This document shows positions 33,465 to 46,559 of a DNA stretch of 64,000 bases, piece by piece. A model generated the notes under the pieces. It was given only the letters and a program-made list of their open reading frames with translations. It made no database searches and was not told the origin of the DNA. The position numbers and the translations under genes were made by a program. Where the stretch lies: contig NC_133658.1 of NCBI RefSeq assembly GCF_037893015.1, positions 880,098,543-880,162,542 on the forward strand, in the 5' to 3' direction. The number at the start of each line of letters is the position of its first letter. The first letter of the stretch is position 1. The DNA comes from Macrotis lagotis (lineage: Eukaryota; Chordata; Mammalia; Peramelemorphia; Peramelidae).

Positions 33465-34019
33465 GATAACTAGAAACAGAGCTTAAAATAGAAATTGAGG
33501 GAATCCATTGATCACCTCCTGAAAGAGATCCCCAAAACATAACTCCTAGGAATATTATAGTCAAATTACAGAACTCCTAAGTCAGAGAAAATATTACAAG
33601 GAGACACAAAGAAACAATTCAAATAATGTGGAATTACAGTCAGGATTACACAGGATTTAGCAGTATCTACATTAAGAGCTTGGTCTTGGAATATTATATT
33701 CCAGAAAGTGAAAGAGCTTGGAATACCGAGAATCAACTACCCAGCAAAACTGAATATCTTCTTCTGGGGGAAAAGATGGACATTCAGTAAAATAGAAGAA
33801 TTTCATATTTTCTTGTTGAAATGATCAGAATTAAACAGAAAATTTGATGTCCAAATACAGGACTCAGGCAAGGCATAGAAAGGGTGGATGGGAATGGCAA
33901 ATTATGAAGGATTTAATGATGTTGAACTTCTTATATTCCTGCATGGGAAGATGATACTGATAATTCATATGAATCATCTCAATTAATAGAACAGTTAGAA
34001 GGAGCATATGTAGATAAGG
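33465..34019 (+). mobile_element. L1/half-LINE, 3' segment after the provirus
   Basis: ORF1 resumes (GATAACTAGAAACAGAGC) and runs through the C-terminal zone (CAAATACAGGACTCAGGC) into the sequence that follows ORF1 in the half-LINE at 19600-19720 (AGAAGGAGCATATGTAGATA). It ends abruptly at 34019 against antisense L1. It is therefore probably also a half-LINE. Confidence 0.7.
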
Positions 34020-35439
34020 CCCCATAACATACATATACCACATTTGTTTAGCCATTCCCCAACTGATGGACTTTGATTCAATTTCTAATTCTCTGCCACC
34101 ACAAACAGAGCTACTATGAATATTTTTGTCCAAGGGATGTTTTTATCCTTTCTCATGATCTCTTCAAGGTATGGACCCAGTAGTGGTATTGCTAGAATAA
34201 AGGTTTATGCACATTTTTGTTGCCCTTTGGGCAAAATTCCAAATTGCTCTCCAGAAAGGTTGGATGAGTCACAGCTCCACCAACAATCGATTAGTGTCCC
34301 AGATTTTCCACATCCCTTCCAACATTGATCATTGTCCTTTCTGATCGTATTGGTCAATGTGAGAGGTGTGAAGTGTTACCTCAGTGATGCTTTAATTTGC
34401 ATTTATCTAATCAGTAATGATTTAGAGCAATTTTTCATATGATTATAGATAGTTTTGATTTCCTCATTTGCAAATTTCTTTTGCATATCCTTTGACAATT
34501 TCAATTGGGGAATGGCTTGTGTTTTTTTTTAATAAATTTGCCTCAGTTTTCCATATATTTTAGAAATGAGTCCTTTGTCAGAAACTTTAGTTGTAAAAAT
34601 TGTTTCCCAATTTACTACATCTCTTATGATCTTGTTTACAGTGGTTTTGTTTATGCAAAAATGTTTTAATTTAATCCAATCAAAATTTCCCAGTTTGTTT
34701 TTATGATGTTCCCTTTCTTGGTCATAAACTGCTCCCCTTTTCTTATCTCTGACAAGTAAACTAAACCTTGTTTGCCTGGTTTGCTAAATAATATTGTCTT
34801 TTATGTCTAAATACTTCATCCATTTTGATCTTATCTTGGTATAGAGTGTTGGTCTAATCCAGGTTTCTGCCATACTATCTTCCAATTTTTCCCAACAGTT
34901 TTTATTGAAAAGAGAGCTTTTATCCCAATAGTTGGACTCTTTGGGTTTATAAAACAGTAGATTACTATAATCATTTCCTGCTATCTCTTTTGCACCTAGC
35001 CTATTCCACTGACCTACCACTCCATTTCTTAGCAGTACCAGACAGTTTTGATGACTGATACTTTATAATATAATTTTAGATCTGGTAAGGCCAAGCCACC
35101 TTCTCTTGCACTTTATTTTATTAAATCCCTTGATATTCTTGACTTTTTATTTCTCCATATGAATTTAGTTCCAATTTCTTCTGGCTCATTAAAGTAATTT
35201 TTGGAAGCTTGATTGGCATAACACTAAATAAGTAGTTTAATTTAGGTATAATTGTCTTTTTATTATATTAGCTTGGTCTACCCATGAGCAGTTTATATTT
35301 GCCCAGTTATTTAAATCTGATTTTGTGAAAAGTGTTTCATAGTTGTTTTGTAGTTTTTTGAGTCTGTCTTGGCAAGTAGACTCCTCAAGTGTTTTATGTT
35401 GTCTGAAGTTACTTTAAATGAGATTTCTCTTTCTAGCTC

Positions 35440-35976
35440 TTATTGATGTATCTTGCTAGTAATATATGGAAATGCTGAAAATTTATGTGAGTTTATTTTA
35501 TATCCTGTGACTTTACTAAAGTTGCTAATTGTTTCCAGTAGTTTTTTAGATGAGTTTTTAGGGTTCTCTAGGTATACTATCATATCATCTACAAAGAGTG
35601 AGAGTTTTGTTTCTTTCTTCTCAATTGTAATTCCTTCAATTTCCTTTTCTTCTCTTATTGCTGAAGCTAACATTTCTAATACAATATTAAACAGTAGTGG
35701 TGATAACAGGCATCCTTGTTTCACCCCTGATCTTACTGGGAATGCCTCTAGCCTATCTCCATTGCATATGATGTTTGTTGACAGTTTCAGATAGATACTG
35801 CTTATCATTCTAAGGAACAATCCATTTATTCTTACACTCTCTAGTGTTTTAAGTATGATTGGGTGCTGTATTTTATCAAAGGCTTTTTCAGTATCTATTG
35901 AGATAATAATATGATTTCTGTTTGGTTTGTTATTGATACAGTCAATTACACTGACAGTTTTCCTAGCATCAAACAA
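35440..35976 (-). pseudogene. L1 ORF2p reverse transcriptase domain remnant
   Basis: A 178-codon open frame. Motif A reads [15 protein letters not shown]. The motif B region is [16 protein letters not shown], and the catalytic loop reads [13 protein letters not shown], where L1 normally has FADD. RT copies L1 RNA at the nicked target. Neighbouring domains are in other frames, so it is a fragment of a dead ORF2. Confidence 0.9.
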
Positions 35977-36829
35977 ACCCTACATTCCTGGAATAAATCC
36001 TGCTTGGTCACAGTGTATTTTCCTAGTGATAACTTGCTGTAATCACTTTGCTAAAATTTTATTTAAGATTTTTTTGCATCCATATTCATTAGGGAAATTA
36101 GTCTATAATTTTCTTTCTCTTTCTGGTTTAGGTATCAGCATCATATTGGTGTCATAGAAGGAATTAGGCAGAATTCCATCTTCACCAATTTTTTCCAAAT
36201 AATTTGTATAGAATTAGAACCAATTATTCCTTAAGTGTTTGATAGAATTCATTTGTGAATCCATCTGGCCTTGAAAATGTTTTCTTAGGGTGGTCATTAA
36301 TTCTTTTTCTGAGATAGGGTTATTTAGATATTTAACTTCCTCTTCATTTAACCAGGGCAACTTACATTTTTGTAAATATTCATCCATTTCATTTAGATTG
36401 TCAAATTTATTGGTATTCAGTTGAGCAAAATAGTTCCAAAATATTACTTTAAATTTCTTTCTCACTGATGCTGAGTTCATCTTTTTCATTTTTGATACTA
36501 GTAATTTGGTTTTCTTCTTTCTTTTTTTAATCAAATTGATCAGAGGTTTATCAATTTTATTGTTTTTTTCATAAAACCAACTTTTGGTTTTATTTATTAG
36601 TTCAATAGTTTTCTTGACTTTATTTTATTAATTTCTCCTTTAAGTTTTAGAATTTCTAATTTGGTATTTAATTGGTGGTTTTTAATTTGTTCTTTCTCTA
36701 TTTTTTTTAGTTGCATGCTCAGTTCATTGATTTCCTCTTTCTCTATTTTTGTTCAAGTAAGCATTTAGAGATATAATATATCCCTAAATAACTGCTTTTG
36801 GCTGTATACCATAAGTTTTGGCATGTTGT

Positions 36830-37333
36830 CTAGCTATTGTCATTGTCTAGGATGAAATCATTAATTCTATCTATAATTTTTTGCTTGCTCCACTCATTTT
36901 TTAAAATGAAGTTATTTAGTTTCCAATTAGTTTTAGATCTATCTCTCCCTGGCCCATTATTGCATATGACTTTTATTGTATTATGATCTGAAATGGAAGT
37001 ATTCACTATTTTTACCTTTCTGCATTTGATTTTGAGGTTTTTATGCCCTAGTACATGGACAATTTTTTTGTAGGTGCCATGTACTGTAGAAAAAAAAGAT
37101 ATATTCTTTCTATCCCAGTTCAGTTTTCTCCAGAGGTCTATCATGTCTAAGTTTTCTAACATTCTATTTACCTCCTTAACTTCCTTCTTGTTTATTTTAT
37201 GGTTAGACTTATCTAATTCTGAGAGAGGGAGGTTGAGTTCTCCCACCAGTAGAGTTTTGCTGTCTATGTCTTCCTGTAACTTATTCAGTTTCTCCTCTAA
37301 GGATCTGTATGCTATTCCACTTGGTGCATACAT
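36830..37333 (-). pseudogene. L1 ORF2p endonuclease domain remnant
   Basis: A 167-codon open frame from the middle of the apurinic-like endonuclease. It contains LVGELNLPLSELDKS (usually GDFN, so a D-to-E change at the catalytic site) and the C-terminal SDHN motif (TSISDHNTIK). This enzyme nicks TT/AAAA targets. The N-terminal part lies further upstream (to about 37640) with stops. Confidence 0.88.
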
Positions 37334-38393
37334 TTTTAGTATTGAAATTGCTTCAATTGTCTATGGTACCTTTTAGGAGGATATAGTTTCCTTCCTTATC
37401 TCTTCTAACACTATTCTATTTTTGCAGTTGCTTTGTCTGAGATAAGGATTGCTACTCCTGCCTTTTTCACTTCAGCTGAAGCATAATATATTCTAACCTT
37501 TTTCCTTTACTCTGTATGTATCTCTTTGCTTCAAATGAGTTTCTTGCAAGCAGCATATTATAGGATTCTGGTTTTTAATCCGCTCTGCTATCTCCTTACA
37601 TTTTATGGGAGAATTGAGCCCATTCACATTCAATGTTATAATTATTCTTTATTGACCTCCATGCTATCTTCCCTCTGTATTTTCCCCTTTTTTGTCACTC
37701 TGTCCCTGCTTCCCAGTATCTTGCTTCTGAATTCCAACTCCTTCAATGTGCCCCCTTTATCCAACCCCTCCCCTTTCAGAATTTCTCCTTTCCCCTCCCT
37801 CACCCTTCTTCCTTCTTTTCCTTCTGTCAGTTACTCTTTTCCTCCCGACTCCCCCTTCCCCCTTTCCCTCTTAATACTTGAAAGGTAAGACAAGTTTCTA
37901 AACTTAACTGAGTTTTTCTGTATTAATCCTTCTTTAAGCCAAATCTGATGAGAGATTAAAGTGGTTCTCCCCTCCTCCTTCTATTGTAATAGGTCCTTTG
38001 CACCTCTACATATGATGTAATTTACCCCATTCAAGCTCCAGCCTCTATCTCTTTACTGCCCCCCCCCCTTTTAAGGTGATATTATTTTAAAATCATTCTG
38101 TCAGTCACAGACAAGTCAGGAGTGTCCATTACTTCTGGATAAGTATATTCTCTCTAATAGAGTTACAATTCTCAAGAATTATGAAAATCTTTCATCCAGG
38201 TGGGGATATAGCCAGTTTCATCTTATTGGATAACCAATTTTTTCTTTTCCCTTTTTTACCTTTTGATGTATCTCTTGAGTCTCCTGTTTAAAGTCCAAAT
38301 TTTCTATTTAGCTCTAGTCTTTTCATTAGGAAAAGTTGGAAGTCTCCTATTTTTCCCCTGGAAGAGAAGCCTCAAATTTGCCAGACAGTGAAT

Positions 38394-38543
38394 TGGGTTT
38401 TTTTTTTCAAGGCAAATTGGGTTAAGTGACTTACACAAGGTCACAGAGCTAGGTAATTATTAAGTGTCTGAGGCTGGATTTGAACTAAAGTCCTCCTGAA
38501 TTCAGGGTCAGTGTTCAATCTACTGTGACATCTAGCTGCCCCT
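38394..38543 (-). mobile_element. tRNA-derived marsupial SINE, antisense
   Basis: Poly-T start, CAAGGCAAATTGGGTTAAGT, CTGAGGCTGGATTTGAAC, then CATCTAGCTGCCCC. Direct repeats AGACAGTGAAT (38383-38393) and AGATAGTGAAT (38544-38554) flank it. Confidence 0.92.
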
Positions 38544-38650
38544 AGATAGTGAATCCTTGACTGTATTCCAAACTCCCCTACTCTTTGGAATATCATTTTC
38601 CAGGCTCTTCAATCCCTTAATGTTGATGCAGCTGTGTCCTGTGTAAATGC

Positions 38651-38899
38651 TTACTGTGGCTCCTTGATATTTAAAGTTTCTTTTTGGCTATTTGCAGGAT
38701 TTTCTTTTTTTTCTGATAGTTCTGGAGTTTGGCCACAATATTCCATGGTGTTTTCATTGGGGCTTGGGAAGGGATATATATATATATATATTCTTTCAAT
38801 AACTATTTTGCCCTCTGGTTTCATGATATCAGGGCAATTCTTATTCTGATGAATAAAATCCAGGTATTTTTTTCTCCTCAATGTTTTCAAGAAGCCCAC
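38651..38899 (-). pseudogene. L1 ORF1 remnant
   Basis: An 82-codon frame with IALIS/CPDIM-type ORF1 RRM text (NKNCPDIMKPEGKIVIERIY), followed by the expected E..RIH-like region disrupted by a short TA run. It belongs to the antisense L1. Confidence 0.7.
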
Positions 38900-39285
38900 T
38901 GATTCTTAAATTGTCTCTTCTGAATCTATTCTCCAGGTCAGTTGTTTTGCTGATGAGGTAGTTTACATTTTCTTCTGTTTTTTAGTTTTCTTTAACAGAT
39001 TCTTATTATTTCATGAAATCATTAATTTGCACAAATTTCAATCATTTTTTAGAGAAGAATTTTCTTCAATTATCTTTTGCATCTCCTTTTCCAATTGGTC
39101 ACTTCTATTTTTGAAGAATTTTCCATGTGCCCAATTTAAGTTTTGAGAAATTTATTATGTTTTTGCACTTGTCCAATGGTATTTTCATTTTCTTGTTGCA
39201 AGATGATAATTTTCTCTTGCAAAGTGTTAATTTTCTCTTCCATTTCTTTCCCCAATTTTTCCAATTAGTTTATTTCTATTTTTTA

Positions 39286-42200
39286 TTTTTTAAAAAAGAT
39301 TTTATTTTGAATTTTGCAATTGTTCTCCTAATCTTGCTTCCCTTCCCCCACCCCCCACCCCCACAGAAGGCAGTATGTTAGTCTTTACATTGTTTCCATG
39401 GTATGCATTGATCTAAGTAGAATGTGATGAGTGAGAAATCATATACTTAAGGAAGAAACATAAAGTAAGAGATATAGCAAAATTATATAAAAAGCTAACA
39501 TTTTTAAAAAAAAATTAAATGTTATTCTTTGGTCTTTTTTTAAAACTCCACAATTCTTTCTCAGGATGCCAATGGCATTCTCCATCACAGATACCCCCAA
39601 AATTGTGCCTGATTGTTGCCCTGTTGGAATAAGCAAGTCCATTAAGATTGATCATCACTCCCATGTTGCTATTAGAGTGTACAATGTTCTTCTGAATCTA
39701 ATCATCTCACTCAGCATAAAATCATGCAAATCCTTCCAGGCTTCCCTGAATTCCCAACTCTACTGGTTTCTAATAGAACAATAGTGTTCCATCACATACA
39801 TATACAACAGTTTATTAAGCCATTCCCCAACTGAAGGACATTTACTTGATTTCCAATTCTTTGCCACCACAAACAGGGCTGCTATAAATATTTTTGTACA
39901 AGTAATGTTTTTACCCCTTTTTATCATCTCTTCAGAGTATATATAGACCCAGTAGAGGTATTGCTGGATCAAAGGGTATGCACATTTTTGTTGCCTTTTG
40001 GGCATAGTTCCAAATTACTCTCCAGAAAGATTGGATGAGTTCACAGCTCCACCAACAATGTATTAGTGTCCCAGATTTCCCACATCCCTTCCAAAATTAA
40101 TCATTGTCCTTTCTGGTCATATTGGTCAGTCTGAGAGGTGTGAGGTGGTACCTCAGAGATGCCTTAATTTGCATTTCTCTAGTAAGCAATGATTTAGAAC
40201 AATTTTTCATATGACTATGGATCACTTTAATTTCCTTATCTGTAAATTGCCTTTGCATATCCTTTGACCATTTTTCAATTGGGGAATGGCTTGGCTTTTT
40301 TTAAATTTGATTCAATTCTTTGTATATTTTAGAAATGAGTCCATTGTTAGAAATACTAGTCATAAAAATGTTCCCCAATTTACTACATTTTTTTAATCTT
40401 GGTTATGGTGGTTTTGTCTGTGCAAAAGGTTTTTAATTTAATGTAATTAAAATTATATAGTTCATTTTTAATGATATTCTCCATCTCTTCCTTGGTCATA
40501 AACTGCTTCCCTTTCCATAGATCTGAGAAATAAACTTTTCCTTGATCTCCTAGTTTGCTTATGATATTGGTTTTTACGTCTAAATCCTGTATCCATTTTG
40601 ATATTATCTTGGTATAGGGTGTGAGGTGTTGGTCTAATCCAAGTTTCTTCCTTGCTAACTTTCAATTTCTTCAACAGTTTTCATCAAAGATAGAGTTTTT
40701 ATCCCAATAGCTGGACTCTTTGGGTTTATCAAACAGCAGATTATGGTAATCATTTCCTGCTATCGCACCTAGTCTATTCCACTGATCCACCACTCTATTT
40801 CTTAGCCAATACTGAACAGTTTTGATGACTGATGCTTTATAATATAATTTTAGATCTGGTAAGGCTAAGCCACCTTCTTCTGCACTTTTTTTCATTGAAT
40901 TCCTGTAAATGCTTGACTTTTTATTTCTCCACATGAATTAACTTACAATTTTTTTCTAACTCATTAAAGTAATTTTTTGGAATTTTGATTGGTAGGGCAC
41001 TAAACAAGTAGTTTAGGTTTGATTGAAAAGTAATTTTTATTATATTAGCTTGACTTATCCATAAGCAGTTGATGTTTGTTCAATTATTTAAATCTGGTTT
41101 TATTTGTGTGAGAAGTGTTTTGTAATTGTTTTCAAAAAGTTTTTGAGTCTGCCTTGGTAGGTATATTGTCTGAGTTAACTCTGAATGGGATTTCTCTTTC
41201 TAGTCCTTTCTGCTGTATCTTGCTGGTCATATATAGAAATCTTGAGGATTTATGAGGGTTTATTTCATATCCTGTGAACCTTGCTGAAGTTGCTAATTAT
41301 TTCTAGTAGTTTTTAGATGATTTTTTTTTGGTATTCTCTAGTGCTTTTAGTAGGAATGGGTGCTGTATTTTTGTCAAAAGCTTTTTCAGCATCTATTGAT
41401 ATAATCATATGATTTCTGATAGCTTTGTTGTTGATAAAATTAATTATATTAACAGTATTCCTAATATTGAACCAACCCTGAATTCCTGGGATAAATCCTA
41501 CCTGATCATAATATATTTGTGTGGTTGTCATATACCATGGAGAAGAAGTTATATTCCTTTATATTCTCATTCAATTTTCTCCAGAGGTCTATCATATCTA
41601 AATTTTCCAAAATTCTATTTACCTCTTGACTTCCTTCTTGTTTATTTTTGGTTAGATTTATTTAATTATAAGAAAATAAGAATGAAGTCCCCTAATACTA
41701 TAACCTTTCTGTCTATCTTCCTGTAACTCATTTAGCTTTTCCTCTGATAATTTGAATACTATACAACTTGGTGCTTATATGTTTAATACTGATATTACTT
41801 CATTGTGGGTGTTAGCTTTTAGCAATAGTAGCTTCATTCCTTTTTTTCTTTGTCTAAGATAAGAATTGCTATCTCTGCTTTTCTCACTTCAGTTGAACCA
41901 TAATATATTCTACTCCAGCCTTTTACCTTTACTCTATGTGAATCTTTCTGCTTCAAAACTGTTTCTTATAAACAATATAGGATTCTGGTTTTTAATCCAC
42001 TGTGTTATCCACTTCTATTTTATAGGATAATTCATCCTATTCATATTCCACTATAATTACTAACTCTACATTATCCTCCATCTTATCTTCCCTCCAGTTG
42101 TACTTTTCTCTCTCCATTCCTCCTTACCAGGGTTTTGTTTCTGACCACTGCCTCCCTCAATCTGCCCTCCCTTTGATCAGCCCCATCACTTTTCTTTCTC

Positions 42201-42480
42201 CCTTCCCCTCCTACTTTGACCTTTTCTTTTGCCTTCTCTTTTATTAACCCTTCCTTCCCCTTTTCCTAATTCCGTGGTGGGTAAGATAAATTTCTAGATT
42301 CAACTGAGTTTATATGTTATTCTCTCTTTGAGTCAAATCTAAAGAAAACAAGATTCAAGCAATTCTCAACCCCTCCACTCTTTTCCTCTACTATAATTGG
42401 TCCTTTGGACCTCTTCATGTAATGTAAATTATGCCAGTTTGCCTCCACTTTCCTCTTGCCCAAACTAATCCTTTCATTTC
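39286..42480 (-). mobile_element. Second antisense L1, 3' UTR to ORF2 N-terminus and beyond
   Basis: Starts on the + strand with the reverse poly-A/3' UTR (AAGATTTTATTTTGAATTTT, CCCACAGAAGGCAGTATG). It passes through the ORF2 C-terminal third, a deletion near 41335 that removes most of RT (the remaining frame 41531-41313 shows [11 protein letters not shown]), EN remnants (about 41530-42000), the ORF2 start and the inter-ORF region to 42480. It lies directly against the 5' part of the first antisense L1. Confidence 0.8.
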
Positions 42481-43365
42481 AAATTAAAACAACTTGACTA
42501 ATATAACAGAAAAGATAAATGATAAATATTGGAGAAGATGTGGGAACCCTTGGGCAGTAATTCACTATTGATAGAGCTATGAACTGATTCAACCATTCAG
42601 GAGAGCAATTTGTAACTATGACCAAAGAACTATAAAACTGTGTATACTCTTAGATGCAGCAATACCACGACCAGTATTGTATTCCAAATAAATCATGAAA
42701 ATAGGAAAAGGGACTCATAGGTACAAAAATATTTATAGCAGTTCTTTTTATGGTGGTAAAGAATTAGAAATTGAGGGGATGCCCATCAACTGAAGAATGA
42801 CTGAACAAATTATGATATATAAATGTAAAGGAATACTATTATATTCTAAGAAATGATGAGCAGAAAGGTTCCAGAAAACTTGGATTTACATGAATTTACA
42901 TGAGTAGAAACAGGAGAATATTGTACACAATAATAGCAACATTGTATCATGATCAATTATGAAAGACTTAGTTTTCCTTAGCAGCTCAATGATAAGACAA
43001 TTCCAAAAGACTTATGATGGAAAATGCTAATCACTTATTAAGAACAAACTATGGAATCTAAAGGCAGATTAAAGCATATTATTTTCACTTGTTAAAATTT
43101 GTATTTTGGGTTTTTTTCTCATGGTATTTTTCTTTTGATCTGATTCTTCTTTCACAACATGTCTGCTATTGAAATTTGTTTAACATGATTATACCTATAT
43201 AGCCTACATAAAACTGATGGCATTCTTGGGGAGATGGAAAAGAAGGCAAAGAGGGAGAAAAATTTGGTACTCAAAATTTTACAAAATTGAATGTTGAAAG
43301 ATATTATATATATAATATATATATATAATTGAATATAGTAAAATATCATTAAAAAAGAAAGAGAA
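42481..43365 (+). mobile_element. Sense 5'-truncated L1 (ORF2 end and 3' UTR)
   Basis: Begins AAATTAAAACAACTTGACTA in the ORF2 C-terminal region. It follows the standard order (GCAATACCACGACCAGTATT, TTTATAGCAGTTC, AAGAATTAGAAATTGAGGGG, GAGCAGAAAGG) to the 3' UTR and an AT-rich tail at about 43300-43365. Confidence 0.85.
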
Positions 43366-43499
43366 TCCATTAACCCTCTTCAAAGGGTTCCATCAAAGGA
43401 TGGAAAATTTCTTTATTCTCTTACTGAAATTCCTTTACGGAAAGTTTTGGAAAAAAGAAACCAAGGGAAAGCAATAAAAATATTTTTTTAAAAAAGAGG

Positions 43500-43606
43500 A
43501 CTAGAGTTTGAACTGCATGTATAATACTATGATGACTTTGGGCAAGTGACTTAGTTCTTCTAGGCTTCAGTTTCCTAATCTTGAAAATTGGACTGGATAA
43601 CCTCTA

Positions 43607-43641
<35 letters not shown>

Positions 43642-43650
43642 TAGACAGAT
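43500..43650 (+). mobile_element. MIR/THER-type SINE fragment with (GATA)(GACA)n
   Basis: GACTTTGGGCAAGTGACTTA, GCTTCAGTTTCCTAATC and GGACTGGATAACCTCTAAGA form a sense CORE-SINE. A tetranucleotide repeat (43607-43650) has grown in its 3' part. Confidence 0.7.
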
Positions 43651-44242
43651 AATGTCTCTCTAAGCTCTAATTGCAGTATAGTTTGTAAACTGTTTGCTAA
43701 CCTGTATTCCCTAAGGAAGATAAATTAATTGAGGAGTAAGATATTAATTAATGAAGAAGCCAAAATAATCTTTTGGAACTAGCCTGTCAACCTCAGCTAT
43801 AAGCAAGCATAGCTTGTTCCACAGTCAATCAAATTTGCCCAAATGGAGAAAGACCTATATTATCTGAGGTAATAGATGCATTAATGAAAAAGAAAAAATA
43901 TTTTATAAATTACACTCTAGTGAATCAAAGCTCATGTAAAAGACACCTATGAAGGTTATTATATAATGAAAGTATCCAAGTGATGAGTCCTTTTGTAGCA
44001 AAAATTTATTGCATTTAGTGAAAAGAAGCACCCTAAGTTCTGATATTTATTAGTGATCAAATGAGATCATATTTGTGACACATATAACACATTATCTGGC
44101 ACATAATAAATACTTATGCCCTTCCTCCTATTCCCAGTTAATGACCTCTGAAAATTTCCTTGTACTTTCAGGACCTTAGCTTTCTTCATCTGTATGCAAA
44201 AAGGGAACATGCAGATTTGTTCTTCCTAATGGGTTACATGGG
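43651..44242. other. No gene; MIR 3' fragment near 44050-44125
   Basis: AACACATTATCTGGCACATA followed by ATAAATACTT matches a MIR 3' end. The rest is unclassified AT-rich sequence. Confidence 0.45.
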
Positions 44243-44495
44243 CAGCTGGGTGGCACAATAAATAGAACACCAACTCCATGAGTCAGGCAAACTTATCTTA
44301 ATGAATTCAAATGTAGTTTCACATACTTATCAGTTGTGTATCCCTGGGTAAATTCCCTATCTGTGTTTGCCTCAGATTACTCATTTGTAATATGAGCCAG
44401 AGAAGGAAATAACAATCACTCTAGTATCTTTGTCAAGAAACCTCCAAATGGGGACATGAAGAGTCAGACATGACTGAAATAGCTGAACAACAAGG
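44243..44495 (+). mobile_element. RTE-tailed tRNA-SINE
   Basis: GGGCAGCTGGGTGGCACAAT head, a CORE with GTTTGCCTCAGATTACTCAT, then the RTE-derived tail (CAAATGGGGACATGAAGAGT, GACATGACTGAAATAGCTGA, ACAACAA). Confidence 0.88.
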
Positions 44496-45558
44496 AAAAA
44501 TGTGTTATATACAGCATATTACATAATACAGATATTCCATCAGATTCCAATCCAAATTGTATGGGATAAAAATCCACTTAAAAATATAGAGATTCCTCTG
44601 AGGAAAAAAAAAAGTTTATTTTGCCTTTTCTCGAGAAAGGAACACACTCCAAGTCTCACAAAGGTAGTGAAGATCAAGGAGCTGTCCCAAATTGAAAGTC
44701 AAGCAAGATTATAAGGCCTAACACAATCCCCTCCTCCTTCCTATTGTCCCTTTCTGTCAACTCATTGGTTAGTCTTCACAGTTACATTCTACTTGTGAAA
44801 ATCTATCCCAGAAACAAAGAAAAAAATGAAATATTTTCATAAAATATTGCCTCACCATTCAGATGGTGAGAATAACCTTCAAGATTATAACTATTTTACT
44901 GAAGTAATGTAACTTGCCTAGGAACAGTCTACTTATCATCAAACAAGAGGAGTCTTATGAGCTTCGTTGGCATGCAGTCTACTGTTCTCCTGTTTAAGAT
45001 AGTTTTAACATCAAATAGGTGACTAACTAAAAATGCAAAGTCTCTCTGGAAATAGTCCACTGTTTCCCCCCAATAGAATTGGGAGGATGTCTGGCTTGGA
45101 ATGAATGTCTCTCTCCCTCTTTCTTCTAAGATAGTCTAAGAGTAATAGAGTAATAGTCTGTCTTTGTTTTAATGATTTTTAACCCTGAGAGGACTTCACT
45201 CTTAAGAGGCAATATTCTACTCAAAATTGTGGAACTTTTGAAGCTGTTTGTATTCACCGAGAGGTTAGTACTGTATTGATGATCAAGGCCCTTTAATTGC
45301 TTTGGGGAGAAGACAAACTAATAAGTTGATCTAAATTTGAGTGTACATACAAAATGTATAACTTACTCTTTGTCTCTTTATTCTTTTGGCTTCTATTGAG
45401 CAAAATTAGATCAAACTGTTAAATGCAGAAAAAGCAACAAGCCATATGTGTGAATTTCTTTTGTGTCTATTCTTTACTGGGCTTTGGTGGGTGACTATAT
45501 ATTTATAGATGGGAGTACCCAGGCAATGGTGTGAGTTTCAGAAACCAAGAGGTCCTAT
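44496..45558. other. No gene or nameable repeat
   Basis: One kilobase of AT-rich sequence. The 70-codon frame at 44502-44714 has no domain. Confidence 0.4.
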
Positions 45559-45747
45559 AAGAAGTTCCATTCTTTTATAAATTTTTTTTTGGTTTTTGCA
45601 AGACAATGGGGTCAAGTGACTTACCCAAGGTCAGACAACTAAGTTATTGTTAAGTGTCTAAGGTCACATTTGAACTCAGGTCTTCCTACTTCAGGGCCAG
45701 TGCTCTATCCTCTGTACCACCTAGCTGCCCCAAGAAGTTCCATTCTT
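45559..45747 (-). mobile_element. tRNA-derived marsupial SINE, antisense, perfect TSDs
   Basis: The body at 45575-45731 reads reverse poly-A, GCAAGACAATGGGGTCAAGT, ..., ACCACCTAGCTGCCCC. It is flanked by identical 16-bp repeats AAGAAGTTCCATTCTT (45559-45574 and 45732-45747). Identity of the repeats suggests a relatively recent insertion. Confidence 0.95.
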
Positions 45748-45877
45748 GATAAGAGTAGCAAAGTTCACTGGAAATAACAGTGGCTGTCAGAGAAGTGGAG
45801 GTCAACAATAAAGTTGTTTCCTGAAGAAGGATGTAGGATAGTCAATTAGGTACCCAAGCCAACCTCAGTATGAGGCA

Positions 45878-46160
45878 CAGAGGAATGAGCGTTCATTCTA
45901 TAGTCATAAAGTTCACATCCTGGCTCTGCCATTTACTAGCTGGGTGATTTTAGACAAGTCTTTACCTCTCTAGACCTCAATGTTCTTACAGGTTAAATGA
46001 GTGAGCTGGATTATATTCTCTATTCCTCTCATTTTCTCTTTCCATCAGAATGTAAAAGCACTATGAATAGTAATTGTTTGATTCTTTGTAATCCCAAAGC
46101 CCAACAGTGTTTGGTACATAGTAGACATTTAGTATTTGCTTATTGATCAATGGATACCAG
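45878..46160 (+). mobile_element. CORE-SINE of MIR/THER type, near full length
   Basis: CATCCTGGCTCTGCCATTTA, CTAGCTGGGTGATTTTAGAC, CCTCTCTAGACCTCAATG, then a long 3' part (AACAGTGTTTGGTACATAGT, AGACATTTAGTATTTGCTTA). Confidence 0.75.
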
Positions 46161-46174
46161 CTCTAACCCTATGA

Positions 46175-46275
46175 TGAATGAATGAAAAAACATCACATTT
46201 CAGATACTGTGCTAAGTGCCAGAATCACAAAAACAAAAGCAAGATGACCCCCTTCCCTCAAAGAATTCACATACA
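46175..46275 (+). repeat. Old interspersed repeat fragment
   Basis: GATACTGTGCTAAGTGCCAG and CCCTTCCCTCAAAGAATTC are typical of a common mammalian/marsupial dispersed repeat whose family I cannot name. Confidence 0.45.
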
Positions 46276-46559
46276 TGTAAAACACTTTGTGGGATATAAA
46301 GCTATCTGTTACTCTAATAAAGAAGATAAAATCTATAGGGGAGGAAATGCTGTGTTAGTAGGGTAGAAAGTCATAGAGATAATGACTGGAGACATAGGAC
46401 AATTGGCTGGCATATCCTCTTCAGGAATGGAAATGTTCACTTGGTTACTATATCCAGAGCTAGAGGTCAAATGAAGGGGTGGAGGTGGGGGAAGGCTGCA
46501 GCCAGATAGCATGACTTTAAGCTGGCCAAAGAGTAGAGGAACCCAGGGCCATAGGAAGC

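Larger units (their letters stand above)
34020..39285 (-). mobile_element. Antisense L1, nearly complete (ORF1 to ORF2), missing 3' UTR
   Basis: On the minus strand: an ORF1 remnant (about 39285-38560), an inter-ORF region (to about 37660), the ORF2 start near 37640, EN (37600-36830), a linker, RT (35976-35440), and the ORF2 C-terminal third to 34020. The 3' UTR present in the neighbouring antisense copy is absent. All reading frames are broken. A SINE is inserted at 38394-38543. Confidence 0.85.

Noticed and set aside
37074..37888. Plus-strand frames of 100-120 codons
   Set aside because: Opposite-strand shadows of the antisense L1 EN and inter-ORF regions.
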